Shown here piece after piece: positions 9,538 through 18,355 of a DNA stretch of 64,000 bases. The stretch is taken from the NCBI GenBank assembly GCA_902550325.1, contig CACCYT010000001.1, forward strand, positions 62,001 to 126,000, read 5' to 3'. The notes beneath the pieces were generated by a model that saw only the letters and a list, made by a program, of their open reading frames with translations, searched no databases and was not told the DNA's origin. The position numbers were made by a program, and so were the translations under genes. Source of the stretch: an uncultured Bacteroidota bacterium (GTDB lineage Bacteria; Bacteroidota; Bacteroidia; Flavobacteriales; Flavobacteriaceae). Positions within the stretch are counted from its first letter, which is position 1; each line of letters begins with the position of its first letter.

Positions 9538-10176
9538 ATGATTCAAAAGTTTAAAATCCAAACAACCAAAAGTGCACGTTATTTTCAAATTGGTGAGATA
9601 AACATTAAAACAAAAAATATTTGGATTGTTTTACATGGTTATGGTATGTTGCCTGAATATTTCATAAAAAAATTTCAATGTATTTCCAACAAAGAAACTG
9701 TCATTATAGCGCCTGAAGCACTCAACAAGTTTTATTTAAAAGATAATTATTCAAGGGTCGGATCAAGCTGGATGACCAAGGTTGAAAGTCTTGATGATAT
9801 TCAAGACAATATTAATTTTCTTAATTCAATTTATAACGCGCTTAAATTAGATGGGCTCAATTTTAAATTGAATGTACTAGGATTTTCACAGGGGGGTCCT
9901 ACTGCTACTAGGTGGGTCATTAACAATAAGTTTAATCTGAATTCATTGATATTGTGGGGTTGTAATTTGCCAGAAGATTGTCTTACTAAAATTTATGAAT
10001 CTAGGTGGAGTGATTTCAGCTTACGATTTTTAATTGGAAAAAACGATGAATATATAGATGAAGAGAAAATCTTAAATGAAAGAAAAAAATTAGACAATTA
10101 TGGATTGGATTATGACTTTTATTTATTTGATGGTGGACATAATATTGAGGAATCAATACTAAAAAAATTAATTTAA
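9538..10176 (+). CDS. Alpha/beta hydrolase of the phospholipase/carboxylesterase type
   Basis: 212-aa cytosolic alpha/beta hydrolase. The oxyanion-hole segment is HGYGMLPEYF (about residues 32-41), the nucleophile elbow is GFSQGG (Ser about 116), the acid is probably in the GKNDEYID loop (about 165), and the catalytic His is in GGHNI (about residue 200). Size and motifs fit the YpfH/carboxylesterase group; the natural substrate is unknown. Its stop codon TAA is immediately followed by the ATG of the DinB-like gene, so the two form an operon. Confidence 0.82.
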   Translation: MIQKFKIQTTKSARYFQIGEINIKTKNIWIVLHGYGMLPEYFIKKFQCISNKETVIIAPEALNKFYLKDNYSRVGSSWMTKVESLDDIQDNINFLNSIYNALKLDGLNFKLNVLGFSQGGPTATRWVINNKFNLNSLILWGCNLPEDCLTKIYESRWSDFSLRFLIGKNDEYIDEEKILNERKKLDNYGLDYDFYLFDGGHNIEESILKKLI

Positions 10177-10710
10177 ATGTCTAAAGAAAATAGTTTCAAA
10201 ATCATTAATAAAGATTTAGAAGTTTTGTTTGAGAAACTTTCTGTATACACGAATGAGGATTTAAATAAAAAGATAAATAAAGATAAATGGTCAATCGCTG
10301 AAAACTTATATCATGTGTGGCTCTCTGAGTTTATTACAATAAAATATATAAAAAAGAAAACAAGTTATCCTGAGGCTTTGGTTAATGTGAGCTTTGTTTC
10401 AAAATTTAGAATGAAATTATTAGAGCTCATATTTTTCATAGGTATAAAAATGAAAGCTCCTGAAATAACGTATGATTCAATGCCTAAAAACATTGAAATA
10501 AAAAAACTGAGAGAAACTTGGACAAAATCAAGAAAATCTTTCGAAGTCTTTGTTAATTCATTAGATGAGTCGATTTTAGAAAAAGGAATTTTAAGACATC
10601 CAACCGCTGGCAGAATTAATATCAATATGACTCTTAAATTTATAAAAATGCATTTCCATCACCACAGAAAAATTATTACTAAATTAGAAACCAAAATCAA
10701 AAGCAATTAA
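10177..10710 (+). CDS. DinB-family protein
   Basis: 177-aa four-helix protein of the DinB/YfiT superfamily. The first metal-ligand His is in ENLYHVWLSE (about residue 45) and the His cluster KMHFHHHRKI lies near residue 160. Members use a metal centre for thiol-dependent transferase reactions, but the thiol and substrate here cannot be assigned. It directly abuts the hydrolase gene upstream and the putative 29-aa ORF downstream. Confidence 0.78.
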   Translation: MSKENSFKIINKDLEVLFEKLSVYTNEDLNKKINKDKWSIAENLYHVWLSEFITIKYIKKKTSYPEALVNVSFVSKFRMKLLELIFFIGIKMKAPEITYDSMPKNIEIKKLRETWTKSRKSFEVFVNSLDESILEKGILRHPTAGRININMTLKFIKMHFHHHRKIITKLETKIKSN

Positions 10711-10800
10711 ATGGATTGGTATGTAAAAAACAGGTGGTGGATATGGACAATTGTCCTAACTTGGATTTTTTTGAGATTTATGACGGATCTATTTAGCTGA
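10711..10800 (+). CDS. Possible 29-aa single-span membrane peptide
   Basis: An ATG placed immediately after the DinB stop codon opens a 29-codon frame ending TGA at 10798-10800. The peptide is very rich in Trp (six) and has one hydrophobic span (WWIWTIVLTWIFLRFM). Its zero-base spacing and its reach into the convergent peptidase gene (12-base overlap) suggest a real translated unit, but it has no recognised family and could be a chance frame. Confidence 0.35.
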   Translation: MDWYVKNRWWIWTIVLTWIFLRFMTDLFS

Positions 10801-12345
10801 TCTCCCGTCTCTATTTGGTTTTCTTGTTTGAGGCCATCCACCCATTGATCTTCCTGTAAAAGGATTGACCCTGGTTTGTATAACTCTTTTTTCTCTTGAA
10901 GCTCTTTCATCATCTTCACTGGCCATATAGGCTAAAACTACTGATAGGATTACATTATTCTTAAGGTCATCAAAAACAATTTTATCGTAAGTGTCAAGAT
11001 TCGTGTGCCAAGTATGATCCCAATAAGCCCAACTAAGAGAACTAAGGTTAAATGCAGGAGCTCCAGCGGCAACAAAACTCGCATGATCTGTTCCACCTCC
11101 ACCTGGTGAGCCTGGAAATTCAGTTTCTATATGCTTACTGACATCTCTAGGAACAGGAGCAAGCCACCTAGATATATAATCATAAGAATGTAAAAATCCT
11201 GAACCACTCAAATCAACAACTCTTCCTGTACCATTGTCCTGATTAAAGAGTGCTTGAATATTATCTACTATTTCTGGATAATCTTCAACAAAAGCGCGTG
11301 AACCGTTAAGCCCTTGCTCTTCTGAACCCCAATGGCCTACCATTATAGTTCTTTTGGGATTAGGATAAAGTTTTTTTAGTATTCTCATTGCCTCAAGCAT
11401 AACAATTGAGCCGGTACCATTATCAGTTGTACCTTGTCCTCCGTCCCACGAGTCAAAATGTGCTGAAAGCATTACATACTCTTCAGGCTTTTCAACCCCC
11501 TTAATCATTCCAATTGTATTAAATGTTGGTACATCTCCATGCTCTTTTGATGTTGCAATAACTTTAATGACAGGTTTTTGATTATTTTCAACAAGTCTGT
11601 AAAGCATTGTGTAATCTTCAAGATTTAAATCGACATTAGGTATTTTTTCTGTACCTGCACTGAAAACTTTATTTGCGCCAAATGCTTTAGACCATCTGCT
11701 AGAAATTAAACCAACCGCACCTGCATCTTCAATAGCACTATTTATATCTCTGTATCCATATCCAGTGTTTCTTAAACTATTATACCACTGGTCGGTTAAT
11801 TCGTCCCTTGTTTTTTTCATTTTTTCAAAAGATTCCTCTGTTGCATATTCCTCCCACTGAGAGTCTGTTCTTCCTGTAATTTCTTTTTGACTAACCAAAA
11901 CAAATTTTCCTTTAACGGTTTCTAGCCACTCACTAAATTGATCTTTATTTTCCACTAATGGTATTTTGGTCACCTCTGCTTGAAGACCCTTCTTCCCTGT
12001 TGATGGACTCCACGCCAATTGTCTTCCAACCAATGTTCGTAATCTAGGTTCAATTAAGTCTATATGAGTAACTCCTCTCTCCCATCCTCTCCATTTACCC
12101 CACTCATGATTGTAAGCCTCTATTCCCCACGACTCATACTTTTTGATGGCCCAATCGTGGGCTTGTTTCATTTGAGGTGTGCCCACTAACCTTGGACCAA
12201 TAACATCAAACAATTCATGAGCTAATTGCTCCAATTTGGAATTGCTTTCCACTTCGTTAACCACATTATCAACAAATTCTTTTGTAGTCTGAGAGAAGAC
12301 TGTAAAGGATGACAAAATAAGAGTAAGAGTAACAAGTTTTTTCAT
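10789..12345 (-). CDS. Secreted M28-family zinc aminopeptidase/carboxypeptidase
   Basis: 518-aa exported peptidase with a signal peptide ending near SQ at residue 19. The M28 dinuclear zinc site is visible: His and Asp in AHFDSWDGGQGTTDNGTG (about residues 296-313), the Glu pair in WGSEEQG (about 340), an Asp in FNQDNGTGR, and the last His in WAYWDHTWHTNLDTYD (about 456-460). A PA-like insert (about residues 110-280) precedes the catalytic domain, as in carboxypeptidase Q-like M28B/C proteins. It would degrade peptides in the periplasm or outside. ATG lies seven bases after the Smr gene. Confidence 0.9.
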   Translation of the reverse strand: MKKLVTLTLILSSFTVFSQTTKEFVDNVVNEVESNSKLEQLAHELFDVIGPRLVGTPQMKQAHDWAIKKYESWGIEAYNHEWGKWRGWERGVTHIDLIEPRLRTLVGRQLAWSPSTGKKGLQAEVTKIPLVENKDQFSEWLETVKGKFVLVSQKEITGRTDSQWEEYATEESFEKMKKTRDELTDQWYNSLRNTGYGYRDINSAIEDAGAVGLISSRWSKAFGANKVFSAGTEKIPNVDLNLEDYTMLYRLVENNQKPVIKVIATSKEHGDVPTFNTIGMIKGVEKPEEYVMLSAHFDSWDGGQGTTDNGTGSIVMLEAMRILKKLYPNPKRTIMVGHWGSEEQGLNGSRAFVEDYPEIVDNIQALFNQDNGTGRVVDLSGSGFLHSYDYISRWLAPVPRDVSKHIETEFPGSPGGGGTDHASFVAAGAPAFNLSSLSWAYWDHTWHTNLDTYDKIVFDDLKNNVILSVVLAYMASEDDERASREKRVIQTRVNPFTGRSMGGWPQTRKPNRDGRSAK

Positions 12346-12352
12346 AAGTTTT

Positions 12353-12589
12353 TTAATTTATCTTAGAATTTGTGATGTACATAACTCCACGATTGTGATT
12401 TGGAATATAGTAACTAAATTCATGTTTTTTTAGTATTGTATTAATTATTTTATTCTGTAATGTTGTTGAATTTCCTGTAATTAATTCTAAATCTAAAGAG
12501 TTATCAAACGAGTTTAAAAGAAGATAATCCTCAACTATTATTAATGCTTCTTCATGAGATTTCCCATGAAGATCAATAGATTTTTGCAT
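12353..12589 (-). CDS. Small stand-alone Smr-domain protein
   Basis: 78-aa protein consisting almost only of an Smr domain: DLHGKSHEEAL at residues 6-16 is the DLHG motif and LITGNSTTLQNKII (about 37-50) corresponds to the TGxG motif, with Ser-Thr replacing the usual glycine. Smr domains bind or nick nucleic acids. At about 80 residues it is near the minimum size of the domain. Its ATG overlaps the TAA of the Omp28 gene by one base (TAATG), so translation is probably coupled. Confidence 0.72.
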   Translation of the reverse strand: MQKSIDLHGKSHEEALIIVEDYLLLNSFDNSLDLELITGNSTTLQNKIINTILKKHEFSYYIPNHNRGVMYITNSKIN

Positions 12590-13617
12590 TAATCTAAAGG
12601 CTGAAAATCTTGGGTTTCACCAAGTTTTGATTGTCTAACATTGACAATATCCCTATCCGCTCCAGTTGTAACAAAGGCAACCAATTTTAGTTTTGATTTA
12701 TTATAGTTAGGTGGGATAGCATATAAAAAATCTCTGGTGAATGTTTTGTCGTGACCAACCTGATCGGAGGGTAAATCGTCTCCAAAGACATTAGTTAGTG
12801 ATCTTCTTAGAACATCATCATGAACAAAATCTCTAATAGGATCTGCAGCTCCATAGTAAGATGTAAAATTTCTTTGATCATAGACGAGACCATCTTCTAT
12901 CAAATAGACAGCTAATTTCATTGACTTATAACTAAATCCCATCTTGACTTTAACCTTAAGGTCTAGATTGTCCCCACTAACTGATGACTCCATTGCAACA
13001 GACGCATATGATTTCCCACTCATTTTTCCTGTAACTTGAGACACATTTGATGGCTGTGGAGAAGCCCATCTTTCTTGTCTATTTATTAAAGCTGTTGGAA
13101 AACCAGTAACATTAAAGGCTGCTCTAATAGTTCCTTCCTGAGAGAACTGCATAGGATCTCCTTGGTGAATAGCAACAACTATAGCATCAGATGTTTCTTG
13201 CTTTAACAATCTAACAGCTTCCGAAACCCTTGGGCACCAACCACACCAAGTTCCTGTAAAATCTTCAACAACTACATTTTGTTTGAAAGTAATAGGTGTT
13301 GGGAAAATTTCAATTATTCTGTTTTCCGATGTTAATTGGCCGTGCTTGGCATATACATTAAATGTTCCTGTACTATTGAATGTATGAGTGTTAGAGGCAA
13401 TTTTAATGTCATCAACGAAAAAATCTGCAGATGTTGATACATTATTTCCCTCTCCATCAAATACGGAAAATATTATAGTTTCTCCAACAAAACCCTCAGT
13501 ACTAGAAATAAAGAGGCTTATATATTCGTTTGTTTGAGACTCATCATCACCGCTACCGCTACATGATAAAATTAATAGTAGGAATAATAATGAAGCTCTG
13601 TGCATAAGTTTTTTCAT
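12589..13617 (-). CDS. Omp28-type outer-membrane lipoprotein with thioredoxin fold
   Basis: 342-aa lipoprotein. Signal peptide with lipobox ILSC (Cys about residue 19), an Ig/PKD-like domain at about 30-105, then a thioredoxin-like domain with EDFTGTWCGWCPRV, CGWC near residue 124. This is the Omp28 architecture first described in Porphyromonas and common in Bacteroidota. It may act in disulfide handling or as a surface adhesin; neither can be decided here. It is divergent from a TlpA-like thioredoxin gene and an outer-membrane protein gene, a repeated neighbourhood for this family. Confidence 0.85.
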   Translation of the reverse strand: MKKLMHRASLLFLLLILSCSGSGDDESQTNEYISLFISSTEGFVGETIIFSVFDGEGNNVSTSADFFVDDIKIASNTHTFNSTGTFNVYAKHGQLTSENRIIEIFPTPITFKQNVVVEDFTGTWCGWCPRVSEAVRLLKQETSDAIVVAIHQGDPMQFSQEGTIRAAFNVTGFPTALINRQERWASPQPSNVSQVTGKMSGKSYASVAMESSVSGDNLDLKVKVKMGFSYKSMKLAVYLIEDGLVYDQRNFTSYYGAADPIRDFVHDDVLRRSLTNVFGDDLPSDQVGHDKTFTRDFLYAIPPNYNKSKLKLVAFVTTGADRDIVNVRQSKLGETQDFQPLD

Positions 13618-13655
13618 AGCATGCTAAATTAATAAATTAGTCTTAAATTTAAAAC

Positions 13656-14147
13656 GTGCTTAAAAAACTATTTTTTACATTGATTTTAGCTCTTTATTTG
13701 ACAGAATTTAATGCGCAAAAACTTGTACCCAATATTCCGCTAGAAACATTCAAAGGAACTTATACAACGATGAACAAAGAATTAAATGAAGATAACTTTT
13801 ACATTCTTTCTTTTTGGGCAACTTGGTGTGTGCCATGTATTAACGAACTGGATGCGCTTAATGAGGTATATGATGAGCTGAGTGATAAATTAAATTTTAA
13901 AGTTCTTGCAATATCAACTGACGATGCTAGAACCAAGAGAAGGGTTAGGCCTCTAGTGAATGGCAAGAGCTGGAAGTTCGATGTTTTACTAGATGAGAAT
14001 CATGATTTAAAAAGAGCTCTTAATATTTCTGGTTTACCTCACACCATAATTACAAAACAAAATCAAATTCTTCATAGAAGGGTTGGATACGCTCCTGGCG
14101 AGGAGTTGGATCTATTAGATAAATTGAGGCAATATGAGCTTGAATAG
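13656..14147 (+). CDS. Periplasmic TlpA/ResA-like thioredoxin
   Basis: 163-aa exported thioredoxin-fold protein. The signal peptide ends near NAQ (residue 21). The active site is SFWATWCVPCINEL, CVPC near residues 58-61, and the cis-Pro loop is ISGLPHTII near 128. It would reduce or isomerise disulfides in the periplasm. The start is GTG. Its end overlaps the next gene by 14 bases, so both are likely translated from one message. The neighbouring divergent Omp28 protein also carries a CxxC thioredoxin fold. Confidence 0.88.
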   Translation: MLKKLFFTLILALYLTEFNAQKLVPNIPLETFKGTYTTMNKELNEDNFYILSFWATWCVPCINELDALNEVYDELSDKLNFKVLAISTDDARTKRRVRPLVNGKSWKFDVLLDENHDLKRALNISGLPHTIITKQNQILHRRVGYAPGEELDLLDKLRQYELE

Positions 14148-15777
14148 ATTTGCCTTATTTGCAGTTTTAAATTTTTTCATCTTTGATGGGTTCTCACAAT
14201 CTACTAATTTCTTTTATGGGTCTTTTGAATCCAATGGGGTTTATTATCAAGATAGTGAATCATCTGATTATGATAAGAAGTTTGCATCAAATAGCTATCT
14301 AAATTTGAAATATAATCTAAACAATAAATGGGTTTTTGATCTACAAACAGAATCCTATCTTCCACTAGCACTTCAAAATTATTCAAATCTACTTGAAGAC
14401 ACCTTTGTTTCCACTTTTAGTATCAATTTCAATCCGAATGATTTTAATTTTACACTTGGAACAATTTATGAGCAATTTGGAAGCGGAATGCTTTTAAGAA
14501 CCTGGGAGGACAGGCAATTGGGTATTAACAATTCATTGTGGGGAATAAGAACCTCTTATAAAAAACAAAATTTAAGCTTTGTGTTACTGGGTGGATATCA
14601 AAAGAAGGCCAATACTATTTCCGAAGGAAAGGTTTTTGGGTTTGATTCAGAATTTACTCTTTATGAAGATAAAAACACTTTTAATAGTTTATTAGTTGGC
14701 CTAAGTTATCTTGGGAGGTTAGAGGCCCCTCACTATGTCAGTTATCCATTTGAAGATTTAACAAATTCGTTTTCTGCAAGAATTGATTACAATACAGATT
14801 CTTTTTATTTAAATTATGAATATGCCTATAAATCTGAAGACGGTGTTGTTAAATTTAATACTGTTTCAGAGACCTTTATAAAAAATGGTAATGCACATCT
14901 GCTAAATGCGGGTTTGATAAAAGATGGGCTTGGTTTAGATTTTACATTTAGAAGACTTGAAAATATGGGGTTCTATAGTGAAAGAGTTGAGTTTGGAAGT
15001 CCTTTTTTTGAAACAACATTAAATTATTTACCCGCACTTACTAAACAGCATGATTATTTATTGACCAACATAAATGTCTATCAATCACAACCGAATATCT
15101 CTTTTCAAGACCCTAGCCTTATGAAGGCAGGTGAAATCGGATTTCAATTGGATGCATATTACAACATCAAAAAAGAAACTTTTTTAGGTGGAAAATATGG
15201 AACAAAAATTAGCTTAAATATTTCTAAATGGAGTAATATTAATGGAAATTATGATTACGAAAATGAGGATTATGATTTAGAATTTTTAGGTTTCGGAGAA
15301 AAGTATTTTTTTGAGCAAAGTTTAGAGGTAAGAAAGAAATGGTCAGAAAAATTTAGCAATATTATACTTTTTGTTAATAGGTACTACAACAAAAGATTTG
15401 TTGAGGAAAAGGTTGGTGAAATAAATTCTAAAATATTAGTTTTTGACAATACCCTCCGATTAAATGGTGAAAAATCTATGAGATTTGAAATTCAACATCT
15501 TTTCACTGAAGATGATAAAAAGAATTGGTTGGGATATGGTGCTGAATATAATTTTAATTATAATTTTTCTGCTTATTTCAACAGTATCGTTAATTATGGA
15601 AATGAGCTAGAAGATAAACCTGCATATTCCAACTTAGGAATGTCCTTTTCAAAAAATGCTAGTAAATTTATGTTATCATATGGCAAACAAAGGGGGGGGC
15701 TTATGTGTTATGGTGGTGTTTGCAGATATGTACCTGAATTTAAGGGGCTTTCCTTTTCAATAATTACGTCATTTTAA
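14134..15777 (+). CDS. Probable outer-membrane beta-barrel protein (DUF6029-like)
   Basis: 547-aa protein with signal peptide (residues about 1-21, ending FSQ). The body is made of alternating amphipathic strands rich in Tyr, Asn, Phe and Gly, and it ends in an aromatic strand (GLSFSIITSF), the C-terminal signature of an outer-membrane barrel. The block FTLGTIYEQFGSGMLLRTWEDRQLG (first half near residue 108) resembles the family I know as DUF6029, which sits beside Omp28/TlpA genes in Bacteroidota; this name is from memory. Function unknown. A run of eight G bases at about 15691-15699 is intact in frame. Confidence 0.7.
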   Translation: MSLNRFALFAVLNFFIFDGFSQSTNFFYGSFESNGVYYQDSESSDYDKKFASNSYLNLKYNLNNKWVFDLQTESYLPLALQNYSNLLEDTFVSTFSINFNPNDFNFTLGTIYEQFGSGMLLRTWEDRQLGINNSLWGIRTSYKKQNLSFVLLGGYQKKANTISEGKVFGFDSEFTLYEDKNTFNSLLVGLSYLGRLEAPHYVSYPFEDLTNSFSARIDYNTDSFYLNYEYAYKSEDGVVKFNTVSETFIKNGNAHLLNAGLIKDGLGLDFTFRRLENMGFYSERVEFGSPFFETTLNYLPALTKQHDYLLTNINVYQSQPNISFQDPSLMKAGEIGFQLDAYYNIKKETFLGGKYGTKISLNISKWSNINGNYDYENEDYDLEFLGFGEKYFFEQSLEVRKKWSEKFSNIILFVNRYYNKRFVEEKVGEINSKILVFDNTLRLNGEKSMRFEIQHLFTEDDKKNWLGYGAEYNFNYNFSAYFNSIVNYGNELEDKPAYSNLGMSFSKNASKFMLSYGKQRGGLMCYGGVCRYVPEFKGLSFSIITSF

Positions 15778-15789
15778 TAACTTTAGTTT

Positions 15790-16413
15790 GTGAACAAAAA
15801 ATTATTTATAGAATTCTTTGGGACATATTTCCTTGTCTTAATTATTGGATTGACATCGGGTAATCCACTTGCGGTAGGTTTTGGACTTGTAGTTTTGGTA
15901 TACTGTGGAGCTCATATTTCTGGTGCTCACTATAACCCTGCTGTGACATTAGCAATGCTTATTCAAAAAGAAATTTCTGTTGTCGATTCATTTAAATATT
16001 TCTTTTCTCAAATTTTAGGATCTACTTTAGCTGCTCTTTCAATTTATTTAATGAAGAGTAATATGCAAGTTCAGCCTGTATTGGGTGATTCAATATATCC
16101 CATATTTTTTTCGGAGATAATATTCACGTTTTTATTGGTGTTTGTAATACTAAACGTTGCTACCCATCCGAATTTAAAAGGAAATTCATTCTATGGACTT
16201 GCAATTGGACTAACGGTAATGGCAGGAATATTTTCTGTGGGGCCAATTTCTGGTGCTGTTTTCAATCCAGCAGTTTCACTTGGTCCTTCAATTGTAGATG
16301 CAATAACCAGTGATGGGGTTTCTCATTATTTTGCATGGTATTACGTGGTTTTTCCTTTTATTGGTTCAATACTTGCGGTTTTTGGGTTCAAATTGTTATT
16401 ATCAAACTCATAA
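15790..16413 (+). CDS. Aquaporin/MIP-family channel
   Basis: 207-aa integral membrane channel with six hydrophobic helices and the two half-helix motifs HYNPAVTLAM (first NPA about residue 48) and VFNPAVSLGP (second NPA about residue 160). It would pass water or small neutral solutes. Near the second NPA the arginine usual in aquaporins (NPARS) is replaced, giving NPAVS, so the selectivity filter is atypical and solute range cannot be predicted. The start is GTG at 15790. Confidence 0.9.
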   Translation: MNKKLFIEFFGTYFLVLIIGLTSGNPLAVGFGLVVLVYCGAHISGAHYNPAVTLAMLIQKEISVVDSFKYFFSQILGSTLAALSIYLMKSNMQVQPVLGDSIYPIFFSEIIFTFLLVFVILNVATHPNLKGNSFYGLAIGLTVMAGIFSVGPISGAVFNPAVSLGPSIVDAITSDGVSHYFAWYYVVFPFIGSILAVFGFKLLLSNS

Positions 16414-16417
16414 GAAC

Positions 16418-16948
16418 TTAGAATCTTAATTCAAACTGAATATTTATAAAGTCTTCCATTTTCACAAGCATAAATGAAGGTAATTCGATTAAAAATTCAC
16501 TAGGAGTTAATGTGAATTTTCCATTGATAACTATTGAGTCCTCTTCTTGATTTAATGTTGAGTAAACCAGTATGGATTTTTTTTGACCATGAAATTCCAC
16601 TTCACCATCAAATATTATAACATCACCCTGTGTTTTTATTTTTTCAGAGTAAAACTTAATGCTTGGGAATTTTAGAGCTTCCAAAACTTCCAATGAGTGT
16701 GCGTCTCTTCCGGAGTTGCCACTATCAAAATCTACTACCTGTGCGGCAATGGCAATTTTTTCAATTTTTTTGTCTTTAACAATAACTCCTTTTATATTTT
16801 GATTAATTCCCTCCCAAGCATGTAATACGTGTTTGGCATCGTACTTAATGTAAGACTCGTCTTTATCCAACATTATTGTCTGCTGAGCGTTCAAGTTGAA
16901 AACACTTAGTATAAAAATCAGTGATATATTTAAAAATTTAATCATCAA
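16418..16948 (-). CDS. YceI-family periplasmic lipid-binding protein
   Basis: 176-aa secreted protein with signal peptide (about residues 1-21, ending NAQ). The lipocalin-like YceI fold is indicated by the order SYIKYDAKHVLHAWEG, IEKIAIAAQVVDFDSGN, ALKFPSIKFYSEKI and the terminal strand DFINIQFELRF. YceI proteins bind isoprenoid-like lipids. It overlaps the upstream b561-like gene by four bases (ATGA), so the two are coupled. Confidence 0.85.
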   Translation of the reverse strand: MMIKFLNISLIFILSVFNLNAQQTIMLDKDESYIKYDAKHVLHAWEGINQNIKGVIVKDKKIEKIAIAAQVVDFDSGNSGRDAHSLEVLEALKFPSIKFYSEKIKTQGDVIIFDGEVEFHGQKKSILVYSTLNQEEDSIVINGKFTLTPSEFLIELPSFMLVKMEDFINIQFELRF

Positions 16949-17556
16949 AATTTAAATACGATAACGGCAGTGGCATAGCTTGCAAATGCAGTGTATGCTG
17001 CAGCTTTGTGAGCTTTTCTATTATCATCAGCAACAACATTTGTAATGACCATCGCACTAAAGTGGATATTAGCAAGAATTTTATGAGCTTTTATTGAACT
17101 AAAGCCTTTGGTTTTTTTATTGGTTAATGGAGGGGGTGAAAATAATGATAGTGCTGCGCCAGTAAAATATCCCACGTTTACAATTTTACCCATTGTTTTG
17201 TGCGTTTCATATAAATCACCTTGACCGTTATACAGCTTTCCTCCAATAATTCCCTGAGCAATCATTGTTGCCAATGTCGTATATCCAAGGATCTGGTGAG
17301 TTTTTAAAAAAGATCTTCTTAACCTGAGTTCTTTTTCCCTATTCTGGATGGTTAATGGCGATATTCCTGTTTTGCGCATCAAACCTTTTTCTCCCCAAAG
17401 CATTCTTTGTGTAAAAATCATTCTTTCCGGAAGAAGTGGGGGTGTAGCATTTTCGTCAACAACAATCAAGTCAAAAAGCTCTTGTTCTTGGGTGGATAAA
17501 ATAGATGAAAAGCCTAGAAAAAATAAAATGATGATATTTCTAATTATTCTTTTCAA
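16945..17556 (-). CDS. Cytochrome b561-like membrane protein (putative)
   Basis: 203-aa protein with a signal-like N-terminus and four further hydrophobic segments (about residues 87-107, 122-142, 155-174 and 182-203). Histidines sit near the membrane edges in THQILG, ETHKTM, KAHKILANIHF and RKAHKAA, a pattern resembling b-type cytochromes of the b561 or ferric-reductase kind. Heme binding is inferred, not shown. It lies between SOUL and YceI genes, overlapping both (17 and four bases), which suggests a small redox or heme/lipid operon. Confidence 0.6.
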   Translation of the reverse strand: MKRIIRNIIILFFLGFSSILSTQEQELFDLIVVDENATPPLLPERMIFTQRMLWGEKGLMRKTGISPLTIQNREKELRLRRSFLKTHQILGYTTLATMIAQGIIGGKLYNGQGDLYETHKTMGKIVNVGYFTGAALSLFSPPPLTNKKTKGFSSIKAHKILANIHFSAMVITNVVADDNRKAHKAAAYTAFASYATAVIVFKF

Positions 17557-18112
17557 AATCTTTTATAGCTACAACTACCTCATTTCTTCGATTATAAAAC
17601 TTGTACGGGCTATCATATGAAAGATAGAGAAAATCTCCTAAAGGATTAATATCATATTCCTTTAATTTTTCAATCAATAAATTTTTATGCTTATTTCTTT
17701 TTGAAGCGTTTGAATAACCAGAATATCGAACTGAAGCATATAGACCTCCTTGATCTTCATAAATTTCTATTTGATTTGAAAGTGGTTGAGAAACGTTTTC
17801 TAGATTGAATTTTGAAGGCAATACAAATTCCATCATTGACTTTTCACTTTCTTGTTTCATATATACTGGTGTTGTCATGGAAATTTTTTGATTTTTTTCA
17901 TTATAACCTGAAATGTATCTAAATAGTTTTCCAAAATTATTATTTGATCCTTTATCTGAATAAGTTTTGGCTTTTAACACAGGCTCATACTTTCTCACTT
18001 CAAAGTTTTCTTGAGAATAAAGGGTTTCATATTTGTGAGATTCGTAAGATTGAGAGAATGAAAACATAAATGATAATATTAATAAAGTTGAAAATATTGA
18101 TTTAGATTTCAT
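17540..18112 (-). CDS. SOUL-family heme-binding protein
   Basis: 190-aa exported protein with a signal peptide (residues about 1-20). The SOUL/HBP fold is shown by YESHKYETLYSQENFEVRKY, followed by GKLFRYISGYNEKNQKISMTTPVYM, the most conserved family segment, and a C-terminal FLYLSYDSPY. SOUL proteins bind heme or hydrophobic ligands. It is the first gene of an overlapping three-gene set with the b561-like and YceI proteins. Confidence 0.85.
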   Translation of the reverse strand: MKSKSIFSTLLILSFMFSFSQSYESHKYETLYSQENFEVRKYEPVLKAKTYSDKGSNNNFGKLFRYISGYNEKNQKISMTTPVYMKQESEKSMMEFVLPSKFNLENVSQPLSNQIEIYEDQGGLYASVRYSGYSNASKRNKHKNLLIEKLKEYDINPLGDFLYLSYDSPYKFYNRRNEVVVAIKDFEKNN

Positions 18113-18157
18113 GGCTGTAATTTAATATATAAATTCAAATACTATGCCTCAAAAAAA

Positions 18158-18301
18158 CTATGATCGGTAAAAAAAAACAATTGCTGTTACAAAAAAAAAC
18201 ACAGCTATTAAAAAGGATTTGAATTCCTGATAAAAAAATATTCCTAGTATTAAAAAAACTAATCCTAACAAAAAAGAGTATTTATTGATTGATTTCTTCA
18301 C
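18158..18301 (-). CDS. Possible 47-aa two-span membrane protein
   Basis: A GTG at 18301-18299 opens a 47-codon frame ending TAG at 18158. The peptide starts with three basic residues, has two hydrophobic segments (about residues 9-24 and 30-44) separated by YQEFKS, and ends YRS. This layout is sensible for a small inner-membrane protein and fills an otherwise empty 240-base gap. Poly-A and poly-T runs could equally produce such a frame by chance. It has no recognised family. Confidence 0.4.
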   Translation of the reverse strand: MKKSINKYSFLLGLVFLILGIFFYQEFKSFLIAVFFFVTAIVFFYRS

Positions 18302-18355
18302 CTATTAAATATAGGTATTTGCTATTTTAAATTTATAATTTCATAATTTTAGTAG

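Noticed and set aside
15690..15700. Possible frameshift at a G run in the outer-membrane protein gene
   Set aside because: The frame continues through the run to a proper aromatic C-terminal strand, so the gene is intact.
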